Assembly (NCBI RefSeq): GCF_900142715.1
Contig: NZ_FRBX01000002.1
Span: forward strand, 434,001 to 498,000
Direction: 5' to 3'
Source of the DNA: Flavobacterium pectinovorum
GTDB taxonomy: Bacteria > Bacteroidota > Bacteroidia > Flavobacteriales > Flavobacteriaceae
Length of the DNA: 64,000 bases
In this document: positions 28,859-39,117 of the stretch, piece by piece
Position numbering within the stretch: position 1 is the stretch's first letter
How the letters are laid out: every line of letters starts with the position of its first letter
Made by a program: the position numbers and the translations under genes
Notes under the pieces: generated by a model
What the model was told of the DNA's origin: nothing
Database searches by the model: none
Seen by the model: only the letters and a program-made list of their open reading frames with translations

Positions 28859-30298
28859 TTAATTTTTATTGATAACGTTTAAGATAGTTTCTAAACTTGG
28901 TGTTATCAAATCTGTAATTGGTTTTGGATAAAATCCGAAGAATATTAAAACCGCAATAATTACTACAAATGATATTCCTTCATTAACAGAAACATCTGCA
29001 AAAGTTTTAGAATTTGTATCTCCCAACATTACATTCTGAAACATTTTAAGCATATAATAAGCTCCTAAAATAATTGTTGTTCCGCCTAAAACAGCAAACC
29101 ATACATTAATTTGAGAAAGGCTATATAAAACGGTAAATTCTCCAACAAAGTTAAAAGTACTTGGTAAAGCAACTGACGCTAAAACCAAAATCAAAAACAT
29201 TGAAGTAAATTTAGGAGATTGAATACGAATTCCGCCCATTGCGTCAATTTCTCTCGTTTCAAATCTTCTAAAGATAATCTCAGCAGCAAAGAATAAACCA
29301 ACTACAACAAAACCGTGAGCGATCATTTGCAAAACTGCTCCACGTAAACCATCGATTGTTAAAGTATAAGTTCCGGCAGCAATTAACCCAACGTGAGCCA
29401 AAGATGAATAAGCCAATAATTTCTTTAAATCTTTTTGTCTTAAAGCAACGATTGATCCGTAAATAACACCAGCAATTCCTAAAGCTATAAAAATATTCAT
29501 GTATTCTTTTGCAGCAAGTGGCGCAATTGGCAACTGCCAGCGAATAACACTGTATAATCCCATTTTTAGCATAATCCCAGATAAAAGCATTGTTCCAACA
29601 GTTGGTGCTTTTTGATAAACGCTTGCCTGCCATGTGTGGAAAGGAATAATCGGAATTTTAATAGCATAAGCTAAAAAGAATGCAAGGAAAATCCATAATT
29701 GCTCACAAGCAGATAAATTCAACTTGTATAAGTCTTCGATAAGGAAGCTTTTTGCTTTTGTATATAAATAGATAAAAGCAATTAACATGAATAACGATCC
29801 TGCAAGTGTGTAAATAAAGAATTTGACAACTGCTTTTCTGCGTTCTTCAGCATCACCATTACCCCAAATAAGGGCAATAAAATATATAGGAATAAGAGAT
29901 AATTCCCAAAAAATATAATATAAAAGTCCATCTCCCGCAAGGAAAGTTCCTGTCATGGCAAAGGCCATAAATAAAATTAAGGCATAAAAACCTTTTGCAT
30001 TTTTATATTCATTTCCAAAAGAGGAAAATATAATGATTGGCGTTAGCGCAACAGTTAACAAAAGCATTGCAATTGCTAATCCGTCAGCATTTAAAACGAA
30101 TGAAATTTTAGGTTGTGTAATCCAGGCGTTGATAAAACTAATGTTTTCGCCTGCATTAAAATGACTTAACAATACTAAAGAACAGCCTAAAGCCGCTAAA
30201 CTAAAGAACAAAGCAACTTTTGAAGCTAGTTTGTCACCAACAAAATAAGTGGCAAATGCACCAATTAAAAGAATAATTAATATAAGAGAAACGTTCAT
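28859..30298 (-). CDS. nuoM: NADH-quinone oxidoreductase subunit M
   Basis: Second antiporter-like pump subunit of complex I. The 479 residues carry YYIFWELSLIPIYFIALIWG with the key Glu of helix 5, PIIPFHTWQASVYQKAPTVG and DLKKLLAYSSLAHVGL, the signatures of the NuoM family. It lies 64 bases upstream of nuoN and 10 bases after nuoL. Confidence 0.96.
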   Translation of the reverse strand: MNVSLILIILLIGAFATYFVGDKLASKVALFFSLAALGCSLVLLSHFNAGENISFINAWITQPKISFVLNADGLAIAMLLLTVALTPIIIFSSFGNEYKNAKGFYALILFMAFAMTGTFLAGDGLLYYIFWELSLIPIYFIALIWGNGDAEERRKAVVKFFIYTLAGSLFMLIAFIYLYTKAKSFLIEDLYKLNLSACEQLWIFLAFFLAYAIKIPIIPFHTWQASVYQKAPTVGTMLLSGIMLKMGLYSVIRWQLPIAPLAAKEYMNIFIALGIAGVIYGSIVALRQKDLKKLLAYSSLAHVGLIAAGTYTLTIDGLRGAVLQMIAHGFVVVGLFFAAEIIFRRFETREIDAMGGIRIQSPKFTSMFLILVLASVALPSTFNFVGEFTVLYSLSQINVWFAVLGGTTIILGAYYMLKMFQNVMLGDTNSKTFADVSVNEGISFVVIIAVLIFFGFYPKPITDLITPSLETILNVINKN

Positions 30299-30308
30299 AG
30301 TTGTTAAA

Positions 30309-32198
30309 TTATTTAGCTAAAAATATATAGGAAACAATGGCGCAAAGACCTAAAACAAAGGCAAAAAGATATAATCCGATGCTTCCGTTTTGTAATTTTT
30401 TACCTTGAAAACCTATTTCATTGGTTACTTTTCCTAATCCGAATACAAGTGCAGATAAACCAGTCTCTATATAGTCTCTGAAGAATCTTGACAATACGTT
30501 GATAGAACGAACAAATATGGCATCGTAAATTTCATCTACATAATATTTGTTGTAAAGTACTTTTGTTAAACCAGTAATGTTTTCATCTGCTTCAGGAACA
30601 TTATCTTGTTTGAAGTATTTGATGTAAGCAATTAAGATTCCTAATAATCCGCCTAAAACAGCAATACCCATTAAAGTATATTCTGTAGTTCCCAAATGAT
30701 GTTCTTCGCCTGCAGCTTTTGTAAAAAGTGGAGCCAAATATTCGTTTAACCAACTGTTTCCAGGTAAACTAATCAATCCGCCAAAAGTAGCTAAGACTGC
30801 AAGGATCATTAAAGGAAAAGTAATTAAACCGTTACTTTCATGTAAATGATGTTTTTGTTCTTCAGTTCCTCTAAAATCTTTAAAGAAAGTTAAAAACATT
30901 AATCGGAACATATAGAAAGCAGTCATAATTGAAGCGATAGATCCAACAATATATAATGGAATACTATGGTGGAAAGCTGTCATTAAGATTTCATCTTTTG
31001 AAAAGAAACCTGAGAAAAACGGAACTCCTGAAATTGCTAATGATGAAATTAACATTGTCCAAAAAGTGATTGGCATTGCTTTACGCAATCCACCCATTTT
31101 GCGCATATCCTGCTCTCCGTGTAAACCGTGAATTACAGATCCTGAACCTAAGAAAAGACAAGCTTTAAAGAAAGCATGCGTGATTACGTGAAAAACAGCT
31201 ACTTCATAAGCACCAAATCCTAAGGCCAAAAACATTAATCCTAATTGAGAAACGGTAGAGTAGGCCAAAACCTTTTTAATATCTGTTTGAACTAAACCAA
31301 TTGTTGCGGCAACTAATGAAGTGATAGCGCCAATAACAGCAATAACAGTTTGAACATCCGGAGCTAAATCAAATACAAAGTTTAATCTCGTTACCATAAA
31401 AATACCGGCAGTAACCATGGTTGCAGCGTGAATTAATGCTGAAACCGGAGTTGGTCCTGCCATCGCATCAGGCAGCCAAGTGTATAACGGAATTTGTGCA
31501 GATTTACCACAAGCTCCAATAAACAAGCATAATGCAGCCAATGAAAGCAATGGTAAATTTAAATTTGTTGCTCCCGCAATTGCAGTTTTTAAAGTAGCAT
31601 AATCTAAAGTTGAGAACATTGAACCAATAATGAACATTCCGATTAATAAACCTAAATCTCCAATTCTGTTCATGATGAAAGCTTTTTTCGCAGCATCATT
31701 ATAATCCTGATTTTTATACCAAAATCCAATTAATAAATACGAGCAAAGTCCAACACCTTCCCAACCAATGAATAAAACTAGTAAGTTACTTCCAATTACA
31801 AGAGTAATCATGAAAAACACGAACAGATTTAAATAAGCAAAAAATTTGTGCATATTTTCATCATCATGCATATAACTAATAGAATATAAATGAATCAAAG
31901 AACCAATACCTGTTACAAAAAGCAACCAAAGCAAAGATAATTGATCTAATAAAAATCCAAGATTGATATGTAAGTTACTGATCTGAATCCAGTCAAATAA
32001 AGTTATCTGAATGGCTTTTTCAGTTTGGGTAAGTTGATTGAAAAAGAAAATTGTAACAAGAAAAGAAACTAAAACAGAAACAGTTCCAATAATTCCGGAG
32101 GCTGTTTTTCCTAAAGTTTTTCCAAAGAAAACATTGATTAAAAATCCTAAAAAAGGAGCTAATACTAAAACTAAAGCTAAATTGGTATCCATTTCCAT
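30309..32198 (-). CDS. nuoL: NADH-quinone oxidoreductase subunit L
   Basis: Largest antiporter-like subunit of complex I. The 629 residues contain FIGWEGVGLCSYLLIGFWY, IPLYTWLPDAMAGPTPVSAL and DIKKVLAYSTVSQLGLMFLA. The C-terminal part forms the long lateral helix that clamps NuoM and NuoN, ending in a final membrane helix. The start abuts the nuoK stop. Confidence 0.96.
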   Translation of the reverse strand: MEMDTNLALVLVLAPFLGFLINVFFGKTLGKTASGIIGTVSVLVSFLVTIFFFNQLTQTEKAIQITLFDWIQISNLHINLGFLLDQLSLLWLLFVTGIGSLIHLYSISYMHDDENMHKFFAYLNLFVFFMITLVIGSNLLVLFIGWEGVGLCSYLLIGFWYKNQDYNDAAKKAFIMNRIGDLGLLIGMFIIGSMFSTLDYATLKTAIAGATNLNLPLLSLAALCLFIGACGKSAQIPLYTWLPDAMAGPTPVSALIHAATMVTAGIFMVTRLNFVFDLAPDVQTVIAVIGAITSLVAATIGLVQTDIKKVLAYSTVSQLGLMFLALGFGAYEVAVFHVITHAFFKACLFLGSGSVIHGLHGEQDMRKMGGLRKAMPITFWTMLISSLAISGVPFFSGFFSKDEILMTAFHHSIPLYIVGSIASIMTAFYMFRLMFLTFFKDFRGTEEQKHHLHESNGLITFPLMILAVLATFGGLISLPGNSWLNEYLAPLFTKAAGEEHHLGTTEYTLMGIAVLGGLLGILIAYIKYFKQDNVPEADENITGLTKVLYNKYYVDEIYDAIFVRSINVLSRFFRDYIETGLSALVFGLGKVTNEIGFQGKKLQNGSIGLYLFAFVLGLCAIVSYIFLAK

Positions 32199-32519
32199 TT
32201 ATCCTTTTAAATTTTTTAAATTATCGATACTAATCGAACCTAAATTTCTAAAGATCGAAACTAAAATAGCCAATCCAACTGCAACTTCTGCCGCAGCAAC
32301 TGCCATCGAGAAGAATACAAAAACTTGTCCTTGCGCATCTTGATGATAAGTTGAAAAAGCAACAAATAAAAGGTTAACAGCATTCAACATGATTTCGATA
32401 GACATGAATACAATGATTGCATTTCGTCTATACAATACACCAAAAACACCAATACAGAAAAGTACAACACTTAAAAAGATGTAGTTTTCAATACCTATTT
32501 GATTTAATATATTACCCAT
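32199..32519 (-). CDS. nuoK: NADH-quinone oxidoreductase subunit K
   Basis: Small three-helix membrane subunit of complex I that lines the E-channel. The 106 residues include [20 protein letters not shown], the conserved Glu in [13 protein letters not shown] and a second Glu in [14 protein letters not shown]. Its start overlaps the nuoJ stop by one base. Confidence 0.95.
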   Translation of the reverse strand: MGNILNQIGIENYIFLSVVLFCIGVFGVLYRRNAIIVFMSIEIMLNAVNLLFVAFSTYHQDAQGQVFVFFSMAVAAAEVAVGLAILVSIFRNLGSISIDNLKNLKG

Positions 32520-33058
32520 TATTTATTTAATTTTTCTTTTTTAGACAATAGTACAGTTCCAATCATTGCTACTAAAAGTAAAACTGAAGCAAATTCAAAC
32601 GGAACCATATATTCATTCAACAATATTTTACCCAATACTTTAATAGATTGGAAATCTTCTCCGGTCGAATCGTAATCACCAACAATTGGTTTTGAATTAA
32701 TGAAAATTGCAATCAATACAATGCAAATCAAACAGAAAGACACAATTGCGCCTAAACGTGTAATTCTAGGTCTGTGTACTTGATGACGTTCGTTAAGATT
32801 CATCAACATAATTGTAAACAGGAACAAAATCATAATTGCTCCGGAATAAACTATAAGATGTACTATAGCTAAAAATTGAGCATTCAATAGTAAATAGTGG
32901 CCAGCAATTGAGAAAAAACAAATCACTAGATAAATAGCACTATGAATTGGGTTTCTGCTAAAAATGGTCAGGAAAGCGGTGATTACCGTAATAAACGCTA
33001 AGAAACAAAATATAATTTGTACAGTTGTTGCGTGTGCAAAATCAGGAATATGTATCAT
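32519..33058 (-). CDS. nuoJ: NADH-quinone oxidoreductase subunit J
   Basis: Five-helix membrane subunit of complex I. The 179 residues contain the conserved [20 protein letters not shown] and [22 protein letters not shown] segments, the latter holding the pi-bulge helix of TM3. It directly abuts nuoI (stop 33059) and overlaps nuoK. Confidence 0.95.
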   Translation of the reverse strand: MIHIPDFAHATTVQIIFCFLAFITVITAFLTIFSRNPIHSAIYLVICFFSIAGHYLLLNAQFLAIVHLIVYSGAIMILFLFTIMLMNLNERHQVHRPRITRLGAIVSFCLICIVLIAIFINSKPIVGDYDSTGEDFQSIKVLGKILLNEYMVPFEFASVLLLVAMIGTVLLSKKEKLNK

Positions 33059-33604
33059 TTAGTTAGCATTATTAAGTTGAGCATTTTTGATTGCCACATC
33101 AAGAGGCATCACTAATCTGTCTTTTCCAAAAATAAAGTCTTCTCTTTCATAGCTTGATGGAACCAAAACTTTTGAAGTAGTCAGGTAAATTGCATCTTTC
33201 GGACATGCTTCTTCACATAAACCACAGAAAATGCAACGCAACATATTGATTTCATATATAGATGCGTATTTTTCTTCTCTATACAAATGTTTTTCATCTG
33301 CTTTACGTTCTGCAGCTTTCATCGTGATTGCTTCAGCAGGACATGATAAAGCACATAATCCACAAGCTGTACAGTTTTCACGACCTTGTTCATCACGTTT
33401 TAACTGGTGTTGACCACGATAAACTGGACTCATTTCACGCACTTGCTCAGGATAGTGAATCGTCACTTTTTTTCTGAATAAATGTTTAAGGGTGATATAT
33501 AATCCTTTCACAATCGCCACAAGATACAATCGCTCCCAAAAAGTCATCTCTTTATTAGAGACCATCTTTTTTCTACCCGATAATGATATAGTTTCTATTG
33601 ACAT
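33059..33604 (-). CDS. nuoI: NADH-quinone oxidoreductase subunit I (two 4Fe-4S ferredoxin)
   Basis: Peripheral-arm subunit carrying clusters N6a and N6b, which pass electrons to N2. The 181 residues have both ligand sets: CTACGLCALSCP and CIFCGLCEEACP. The N-terminal amphipathic part (WERLYLVAIVKGLYITLKHL) would lie on the membrane. It is followed without a gap by nuoJ. Confidence 0.96.
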   Translation of the reverse strand: MSIETISLSGRKKMVSNKEMTFWERLYLVAIVKGLYITLKHLFRKKVTIHYPEQVREMSPVYRGQHQLKRDEQGRENCTACGLCALSCPAEAITMKAAERKADEKHLYREEKYASIYEINMLRCIFCGLCEEACPKDAIYLTTSKVLVPSSYEREDFIFGKDRLVMPLDVAIKNAQLNNAN

Positions 33605-33692
33605 TTTATAATGTATGATTTACGATTCGCAATTTGACGGTAAAATCAAATTCTAAATCTATTTATTTTTATTTGAAGCTGACAATACGGTT

Positions 33693-34751
33693 TTAGAATC
33701 CTAAAGCGGCAGCTATATCGTGTCTCAAAATGACAGCACCCGTAATCATTATATTAATAATTGAAAGCGGAATCAAAATTCTCCACCCTAAATTCATTAA
33801 TTGATCGTATCTAAATCTTGGAATTGTCCAACGTACCCACATATAGAAAAATATGAAGAAACATAATTTTGCAAACAATGCTGCAATTCCTAATATATTA
33901 GCAATATTTACTCCTGCATGTTCTACCATCCAGCTCATTCCAGGATAGTTATATCCTCCAAAGAATAAAACAGATATGATAGTAGCTGAGATAAACATAC
34001 TCGCATATTCAGCAAATAAATAGAATCCCATTTTCATTGATGAATATTCTGTGTGATAACCTCCAATTAATTCATTTTCACATTCTGCTAAATCAAAAGG
34101 AGTTCTGTTAGTTTCTGCAAACGAACAAATCAGGAAAATCAAGAAAGATAAAGGTTGGTAAAATACGTTCCAGTTCATTTCTTGTTGTTGAAGAGAAATT
34201 TCTCTTAAACTTAAAGTTCCGGTCATCATCAACAAAGCAATCATTGATAATCCCATTGCGACTTCGTAAGAAACCATTTGAGATGCTGCACGAACAGCTC
34301 CCATTAAAGAGAATTTATTGTTAGAAGCCCATCCACCAATCATGATGCCATAAACTCCAATAGAAAGTACTCCAAAAATATATAGAATACCAATATTAAT
34401 ATCAGTTGCTTGTAAAAGAACATCACGACCAAAAATGTGTAATTTGTCTCCCCAAGGAATTACCGCACTTGTCATTAAAGCTGTACTCATGGCAATTGCC
34501 GGTCCTACAACAAATAAAAATTTGTTAGGTGTGTTTGGAAAAAACTCTTCTTTTGAGAATAATTTCATACCATCTGCAAGCGGTTGTAATAACCCTCCCC
34601 ATCCGGCGCGGTTTGGTCCTACACGATCCTGAAGAAAAGCCGCAACTTTACGTTCAGCCCAGGTAGAATACATTGCCATGATCATTGTTATGGCAAAAAC
34701 CACAACAATTACAACACTTTTCTCTATAATAAACGTACCATCTACCATCAT
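33693..34751 (-). CDS. nuoH: NADH-quinone oxidoreductase subunit H
   Basis: Membrane subunit that forms the quinone chamber with NuoB and NuoD. The 352 residues include ERKVAAFLQDRVGPNRAG, the acidic loop FAETNRTPFDLAECENELIG and eight predicted helices. The start codon overlaps the nuoG stop (TAATGATG arrangement); a second Met lies at the next codon. Confidence 0.96.
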   Translation of the reverse strand: MMVDGTFIIEKSVVIVVVFAITMIMAMYSTWAERKVAAFLQDRVGPNRAGWGGLLQPLADGMKLFSKEEFFPNTPNKFLFVVGPAIAMSTALMTSAVIPWGDKLHIFGRDVLLQATDINIGILYIFGVLSIGVYGIMIGGWASNNKFSLMGAVRAASQMVSYEVAMGLSMIALLMMTGTLSLREISLQQQEMNWNVFYQPLSFLIFLICSFAETNRTPFDLAECENELIGGYHTEYSSMKMGFYLFAEYASMFISATIISVLFFGGYNYPGMSWMVEHAGVNIANILGIAALFAKLCFFIFFYMWVRWTIPRFRYDQLMNLGWRILIPLSIINIMITGAVILRHDIAAALGF

Positions 34752-35782
34752 TAAGAAATTTTGTTGTTAGTGTTTAATGGAATTTCAGCCATACTAATTT
34801 TTTTACGGTCTATGTCTCTACCCATAAGGATAGTTTTTTCAGTATCGATTTCTACTTTCTCTAATTTTTGAGTGTAGTTATTTTGGTTGATAACAGAATC
34901 TTTTTCAAATTCTCTTGGTCCTTCAATTGTCCAATCGTTTACATTTTTATGATCAAAACGACAAGAGTTGCAAATGAATTCTTCCACTTCATGATACTCG
35001 TCTTTACGGCCAGTTACACGCTGAATTTCTCCTCCAAACATCCAAACTGTTGTTTTTCCACAACATCCCGGAGTTGTACATTCTCTGTGAGCATTATAAG
35101 GTTTGTTGAACCAAACTCTTGATTTGAAACGGAAAGTTTTATCGGTTAATGCTCCAACCGGGCAAACATCGATCATATTTCCAGAAAACTCATTATCAAT
35201 AGCTTTTGAGATACCAGTAGAAATATTAGCATGATCTCCACGATCTAATACTCCATGTACTCTATTGTCAGTCAACTGATCTGCAACTTGTACACATCTT
35301 TGACATAAAATACAACGGTTCATATGTAATTGAATATTCGGACCAATATCTTCTGGCTCGAATGTTCTTTTTTCTTCTATAAAACGTGATTTCGGATTTC
35401 CGTGCTCGAAACTTAAGTTTTGTAAATCACATTCACCGGCCTGATCACAAACGGGGCAATCTAATGGGTGATTGATCAATAAAAATTCTGTTACAGATTT
35501 ACGGGCTTCCGTTACTCTGTCAGAAGATTTGCTGTTTACTTCCATTCCGTCCATACATCCTGTTACACAAGATGCCATTAATTTTGGCATTGGTCTTGGG
35601 TCAGCTTCGCTTCCTTTAGAAACTTCAACTAAACAACAACGACATTTACCGCCGCTGCCTTTTAATTTTGAGTAATAGCACATGGCTGGCGGTACCAAAT
35701 CTCCACCAATCATACGTGCAGCCTGTAGAATCGTTGTTCCTGGCTCTACGTCTATACTTTGACCGTCTATGGTTACTTTCAT
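34751..35782 (-). CDS. nuoG: NADH-quinone oxidoreductase subunit G, short form
   Basis: Electron-carrying subunit of the complex I arm, reduced to its N-terminal iron-sulfur part. At 343 residues it is far shorter than the roughly 700-900 residues of the Escherichia and Thermus proteins. The 2Fe-2S domain (MCYYSKLKGSGGKCRCC), the His/Cys 4Fe-4S site (HPLDCPVCDQAGEC) and the next cluster (CILCQRC) are present. A remnant of the Mo-cofactor-type Fe4S4 domain follows (CTTPGCC ... ICNSC). The large molybdopterin-oxidoreductase domain is absent. The stop overlaps the nuoH start, so this is a real end rather than a frameshift. Confidence 0.93.
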   Translation of the reverse strand: MKVTIDGQSIDVEPGTTILQAARMIGGDLVPPAMCYYSKLKGSGGKCRCCLVEVSKGSEADPRPMPKLMASCVTGCMDGMEVNSKSSDRVTEARKSVTEFLLINHPLDCPVCDQAGECDLQNLSFEHGNPKSRFIEEKRTFEPEDIGPNIQLHMNRCILCQRCVQVADQLTDNRVHGVLDRGDHANISTGISKAIDNEFSGNMIDVCPVGALTDKTFRFKSRVWFNKPYNAHRECTTPGCCGKTTVWMFGGEIQRVTGRKDEYHEVEEFICNSCRFDHKNVNDWTIEGPREFEKDSVINQNNYTQKLEKVEIDTEKTILMGRDIDRKKISMAEIPLNTNNKIS

Positions 35783-35875
35783 CTCTTATTGATTTGAATG
35801 TTGAAAGTCGGAATATTGAAAAGAATTGCTGTCCTTTTTTATATTGTTAACTTTATAACTTTCTGCTTATATTTT

Positions 35876-37246
35876 TTATACGATTACTTTACCGCCTACT
35901 AAATGCTTAACTTGTGAAAAAGGTTCAGCAACAAAGTGATCTCTATGTTTAATTTTTTCAGGGAAACGAACATGGTATTCAAATTCATCTCTAAAATGAC
36001 GAATAGCTGCTGCTACCGGCCAAGAAGCTGCATCTCCAAGCGGGCAAATTGTGTTACCCTCGATTTTACTTTGAATACTCCACAATAATTCGATATCTTC
36101 TTCGCGGCCTTGACCGTTTTCGATTCTCCACAATATTTTTTCTAACCAGCCTGTTCCTTCACGACAAGGTGTACATTGTCCACAAGATTCGTGGTGGTAA
36201 AAACGTGCAAAATTCCAAGTGTTTCTTACTACACAAGCAGTATCATTGTAAACGATAAATCCTCCTGAACCTAACATCGATCCGGTAGCAAAACCACCAT
36301 CACTTAAAGATTCGTAAGTCATTAAACGATCTTCACCATTTGCTGTTTTGAAAATTAATTCAGCAGGTAAAATTGGCACTGAAGATCCTCCAGGTACAAA
36401 CGCTTTCAAAGGTCTGCTCGAAGACATTCCTCCTAAATACTCATCAGAATTCATGAATTCGTCAACACTCAACCCTAATTCAATTTCATAAACACCAGGA
36501 TTTTTAATGTGTCCTGAAGCAGAAATTAATTTAGTTCCGGTTGAACGTCCAATTCCAATTTTTGCATAATCATCTCCAGAGTTGTTGATGATCCAAGGCA
36601 CAGTTGCGATAGTTTCAACGTTGTTAACGACTGTTGGATTTGCCCAAAGTCCTGAAACTGCAGGGAATGGTGGTTTAATACGAGGGTTTCCTCTTTTACC
36701 TTCCAAAGATTCTATAAGTGCAGTTTCTTCTCCACAAATATAAGCTCCGGCTCCACAGTGAACGTGTAACTCTAAATCGTAACCTGTTCCTAATATATTT
36801 TTTCCTAACCAACCTGCAGCTTTTGCTTCGTTGATTGCTCTTTCTAAAATTTTGAAAACCCACATATATTCTCCACGAATGTAGATATAAGATAAGTTAG
36901 CGCCTAAGGCAAAACTTGAAGTAATCATTCCTTCGATCAATAAGTGAGGAATAAATTCCATCAAATAACGATCTTTAAAAGTTCCTGGTTCAGATTCGTC
37001 GGCATTGCAAACTAAATGTCTTGGTTTTCCTGATTTTTTATCAATAAAACTCCATTTCATTCCAGCTGGGAAACCAGCACCACCACGACCACGAAGTCCT
37101 GATTTTTTTACTTCTTCAACAACTTCGTCTGGCGTAAGTGTTTTCAAAGCTTTTTCTACAGAAGCATAACCACCATTTTGGCGATATACTTCGTAGGTTT
37201 TAATTCCTGGAATATTGATTTTATCTAATAATATTTTTTGTGACAT
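35876..37246 (-). CDS. nuoF: NADH-quinone oxidoreductase subunit F
   Basis: NADH-binding flavoprotein of complex I with FMN and cluster N3. The 456 residues show the nucleotide-binding glycine-rich loop GLRGRGGAGFPAGMKW, FMN-site GAGAYICGEETALIESLEG and the 4Fe-4S ligands ESCGQCTPCREGT with the distal Cys in NTICPLGDAA. It starts one base after the nuoE stop. Confidence 0.97.
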   Translation of the reverse strand: MSQKILLDKINIPGIKTYEVYRQNGGYASVEKALKTLTPDEVVEEVKKSGLRGRGGAGFPAGMKWSFIDKKSGKPRHLVCNADESEPGTFKDRYLMEFIPHLLIEGMITSSFALGANLSYIYIRGEYMWVFKILERAINEAKAAGWLGKNILGTGYDLELHVHCGAGAYICGEETALIESLEGKRGNPRIKPPFPAVSGLWANPTVVNNVETIATVPWIINNSGDDYAKIGIGRSTGTKLISASGHIKNPGVYEIELGLSVDEFMNSDEYLGGMSSSRPLKAFVPGGSSVPILPAELIFKTANGEDRLMTYESLSDGGFATGSMLGSGGFIVYNDTACVVRNTWNFARFYHHESCGQCTPCREGTGWLEKILWRIENGQGREEDIELLWSIQSKIEGNTICPLGDAASWPVAAAIRHFRDEFEYHVRFPEKIKHRDHFVAEPFSQVKHLVGGKVIV

Positions 37247-37247
37247 A

Positions 37248-37778
37248 TTATTTATCGTGTAATATTATTTTATCATCTCTGCAATCAGCAATTAACTGAT
37301 CGATTTTTTCTTCTGTCAATTTTTCTTTGTAGAAATCGCCTAATTGCATCATCGGAGCGTATCCGCAGGCACCTAAACATTCTACTCCGGCAATGGTAAA
37401 CATTCCATCTGGAGTTGTTTCTCCCATTTTAATGCCTAATTTTTCAGAAGTATAATCCATTAAATTTTCGGCACCATTTAAACAACAACAAGAAGTCTGG
37501 CAGAATTCGAACATGTATTTTCCAATTGGTTTCTGGTTGTACATGGTATAAAAAGTAACCACTTCGTAAACCTCAATTGGTTTGATGTGCAAAATTTCAG
37601 CAACCTTATCCTGCAACTCAGTACTTAGCCAGTTGTCGTGTGCGTCCTGCACTTCATGCAAAACAGGCAACAAAGCTGATTTTCTTTTGTCTTCAGGATA
37701 ATGACTGATCAATTCATTGATGCGAGTCATCAATGCTTCAGTCATGTTTATTTCTTGTTTGTAATGTTTTCTTTCCAT
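37248..37778 (-). CDS. nuoE: NADH-quinone oxidoreductase subunit E
   Basis: Thioredoxin-like 2Fe-2S subunit (cluster N1a) that partners NuoF. The 176 residues have the ligand sets FCQTSCCCLNGAENL and ECLGACGYAPMM. A later in-frame Met at residue 12 (NMTEALM) is an alternative start. The gap to nuoD contains a short AATCTAAAAT-rich stretch. Confidence 0.95.
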   Translation of the reverse strand: MERKHYKQEINMTEALMTRINELISHYPEDKRKSALLPVLHEVQDAHDNWLSTELQDKVAEILHIKPIEVYEVVTFYTMYNQKPIGKYMFEFCQTSCCCLNGAENLMDYTSEKLGIKMGETTPDGMFTIAGVECLGACGYAPMMQLGDFYKEKLTEEKIDQLIADCRDDKIILHDK

Positions 37779-37853
37779 TTTATTCTTTTTTTGCCACTAA
37801 GGCGCAAAGTCACAAATTTTTTAATCTAAATTCTACAATCTAAAATCTAAATT

Positions 37854-39092
37854 TTACGCGTCTAATTCTCCGGCAATTACATTTAAACTTGACAGAATAA
37901 CAATTGCATCAGATAATAATGATCCTTTAATCATTTCAGGATATGCCTGGTAATAAATGAAACAAGGTCTTCTGAAATGTAATCTATATGGAGTTCTGCT
38001 TCCGTCTGTAACTAAATAAAATCCGATTTCTCCATTTCCACCTTCAACAGGATGGTAGATCTCTGCAACTGGTACAGGAACTTCTCCCATTACAATCTTA
38101 AAGTGGTAAATCAAAGATTCCATAGAAGTGTAGACATCTTCTTTTGGAGGAAGGTAGTAATCTGGAACTTCTGCATGATATTCGTTTCCTGCCGGCATTT
38201 TATCCAACGCTTGACGAATAATACTTAAACTTTCCCAAACTTCAGCATTACGAACACAGAAACGATCGTAAGTATCACCTGATTTTCCAACGGGAACAGC
38301 AAAATCGAAATCTTCGTAAGAAGAGTAAGGCTGTGCAACACGAACGTCGTAATCAACTCCGGCAGCACGTAAGTTTGGACCTGTAAATCCGTAAGCCATT
38401 GCTTGCTCTGCTGAGATTGCACCTACGTCTACGGTTCTGTCAAGGAAAATTCTGTTTCTTTCGAATAAGTTTACAAATTCTTGCCAAGCGACAGGGAAAT
38501 CTTGTAAAAATACATCTAATTTGCGGAATGCTTCTGGTGACCAATCTCTTTCGAAACCACCAATTCTTCCCATATTTGTTGTTAAACGAGCACCACAAAT
38601 TTCTTCGTAAATCTCGTAAACTTTTTCTCTAAATTGAAAAACGTATAAGAAACCTGTATACGCACCAGTATCAACACCAAGAATCGAGTTACAGATTAAG
38701 TGGTCTGTAATACGTGCCAGCTCCATTACGATAACCCTTAAATATTGAGCTCTTTTAGGAACTTCAATATTAAGTAATTTTTCTAATGTCATCCACCATC
38801 CCATATTGTTTATAGGAGAGGAGCAATAGTTCATACGGTCTGTAAGTGGCGTAATTTGATAAAAAGGACGATTTTCGGCAATTTTTTCGAAAGCTCTGTG
38901 GATGTAACCAATCGTTGGTTCAGCCTCAAGGATTCTTTCTCCATCCATCAACAGGATATTTTGAAAAATACCGTGTGTAGCTGGGTGCGTTGGCCCTAAA
39001 TTTAGTACAGAAAGCTCGCTTCCGTCTTCGTTTAGTTTTTCCTTTATTATTTTAGCATATCTATGCTCTGGTGGTAATAATAGTTCTGACAT
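37854..39092 (-). CDS. nuoD: NADH-quinone oxidoreductase subunit D
   Basis: 49-kDa-type subunit that forms the quinone-reduction site with NuoB. The 412 residues carry the family motif LGPTHPATHGIFQNILLMDG with the quinone-site His, the region ITPLTDRMNYCSSPINN and the C-terminal DGSRTPYRLHFRRPCF. NuoC and NuoD are separate genes here, unlike the fused NuoCD of Escherichia coli. Confidence 0.97.
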   Translation of the reverse strand: MSELLLPPEHRYAKIIKEKLNEDGSELSVLNLGPTHPATHGIFQNILLMDGERILEAEPTIGYIHRAFEKIAENRPFYQITPLTDRMNYCSSPINNMGWWMTLEKLLNIEVPKRAQYLRVIVMELARITDHLICNSILGVDTGAYTGFLYVFQFREKVYEIYEEICGARLTTNMGRIGGFERDWSPEAFRKLDVFLQDFPVAWQEFVNLFERNRIFLDRTVDVGAISAEQAMAYGFTGPNLRAAGVDYDVRVAQPYSSYEDFDFAVPVGKSGDTYDRFCVRNAEVWESLSIIRQALDKMPAGNEYHAEVPDYYLPPKEDVYTSMESLIYHFKIVMGEVPVPVAEIYHPVEGGNGEIGFYLVTDGSRTPYRLHFRRPCFIYYQAYPEMIKGSLLSDAIVILSSLNVIAGELDA

Positions 39093-39117
39093 TTTATAAT
39101 GTTGAATTATTTATTTT

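Noticed and set aside
29280..29633. 117-residue open frame in another frame of nuoM
   Set aside because: Cys/Trp/Asn-rich composition typical of an out-of-frame membrane gene.
34751..35782. Short nuoG as a frameshifted or broken gene
   Set aside because: The stop overlaps the nuoH start and no remaining molybdopterin-domain coding sequence exists in any frame nearby.
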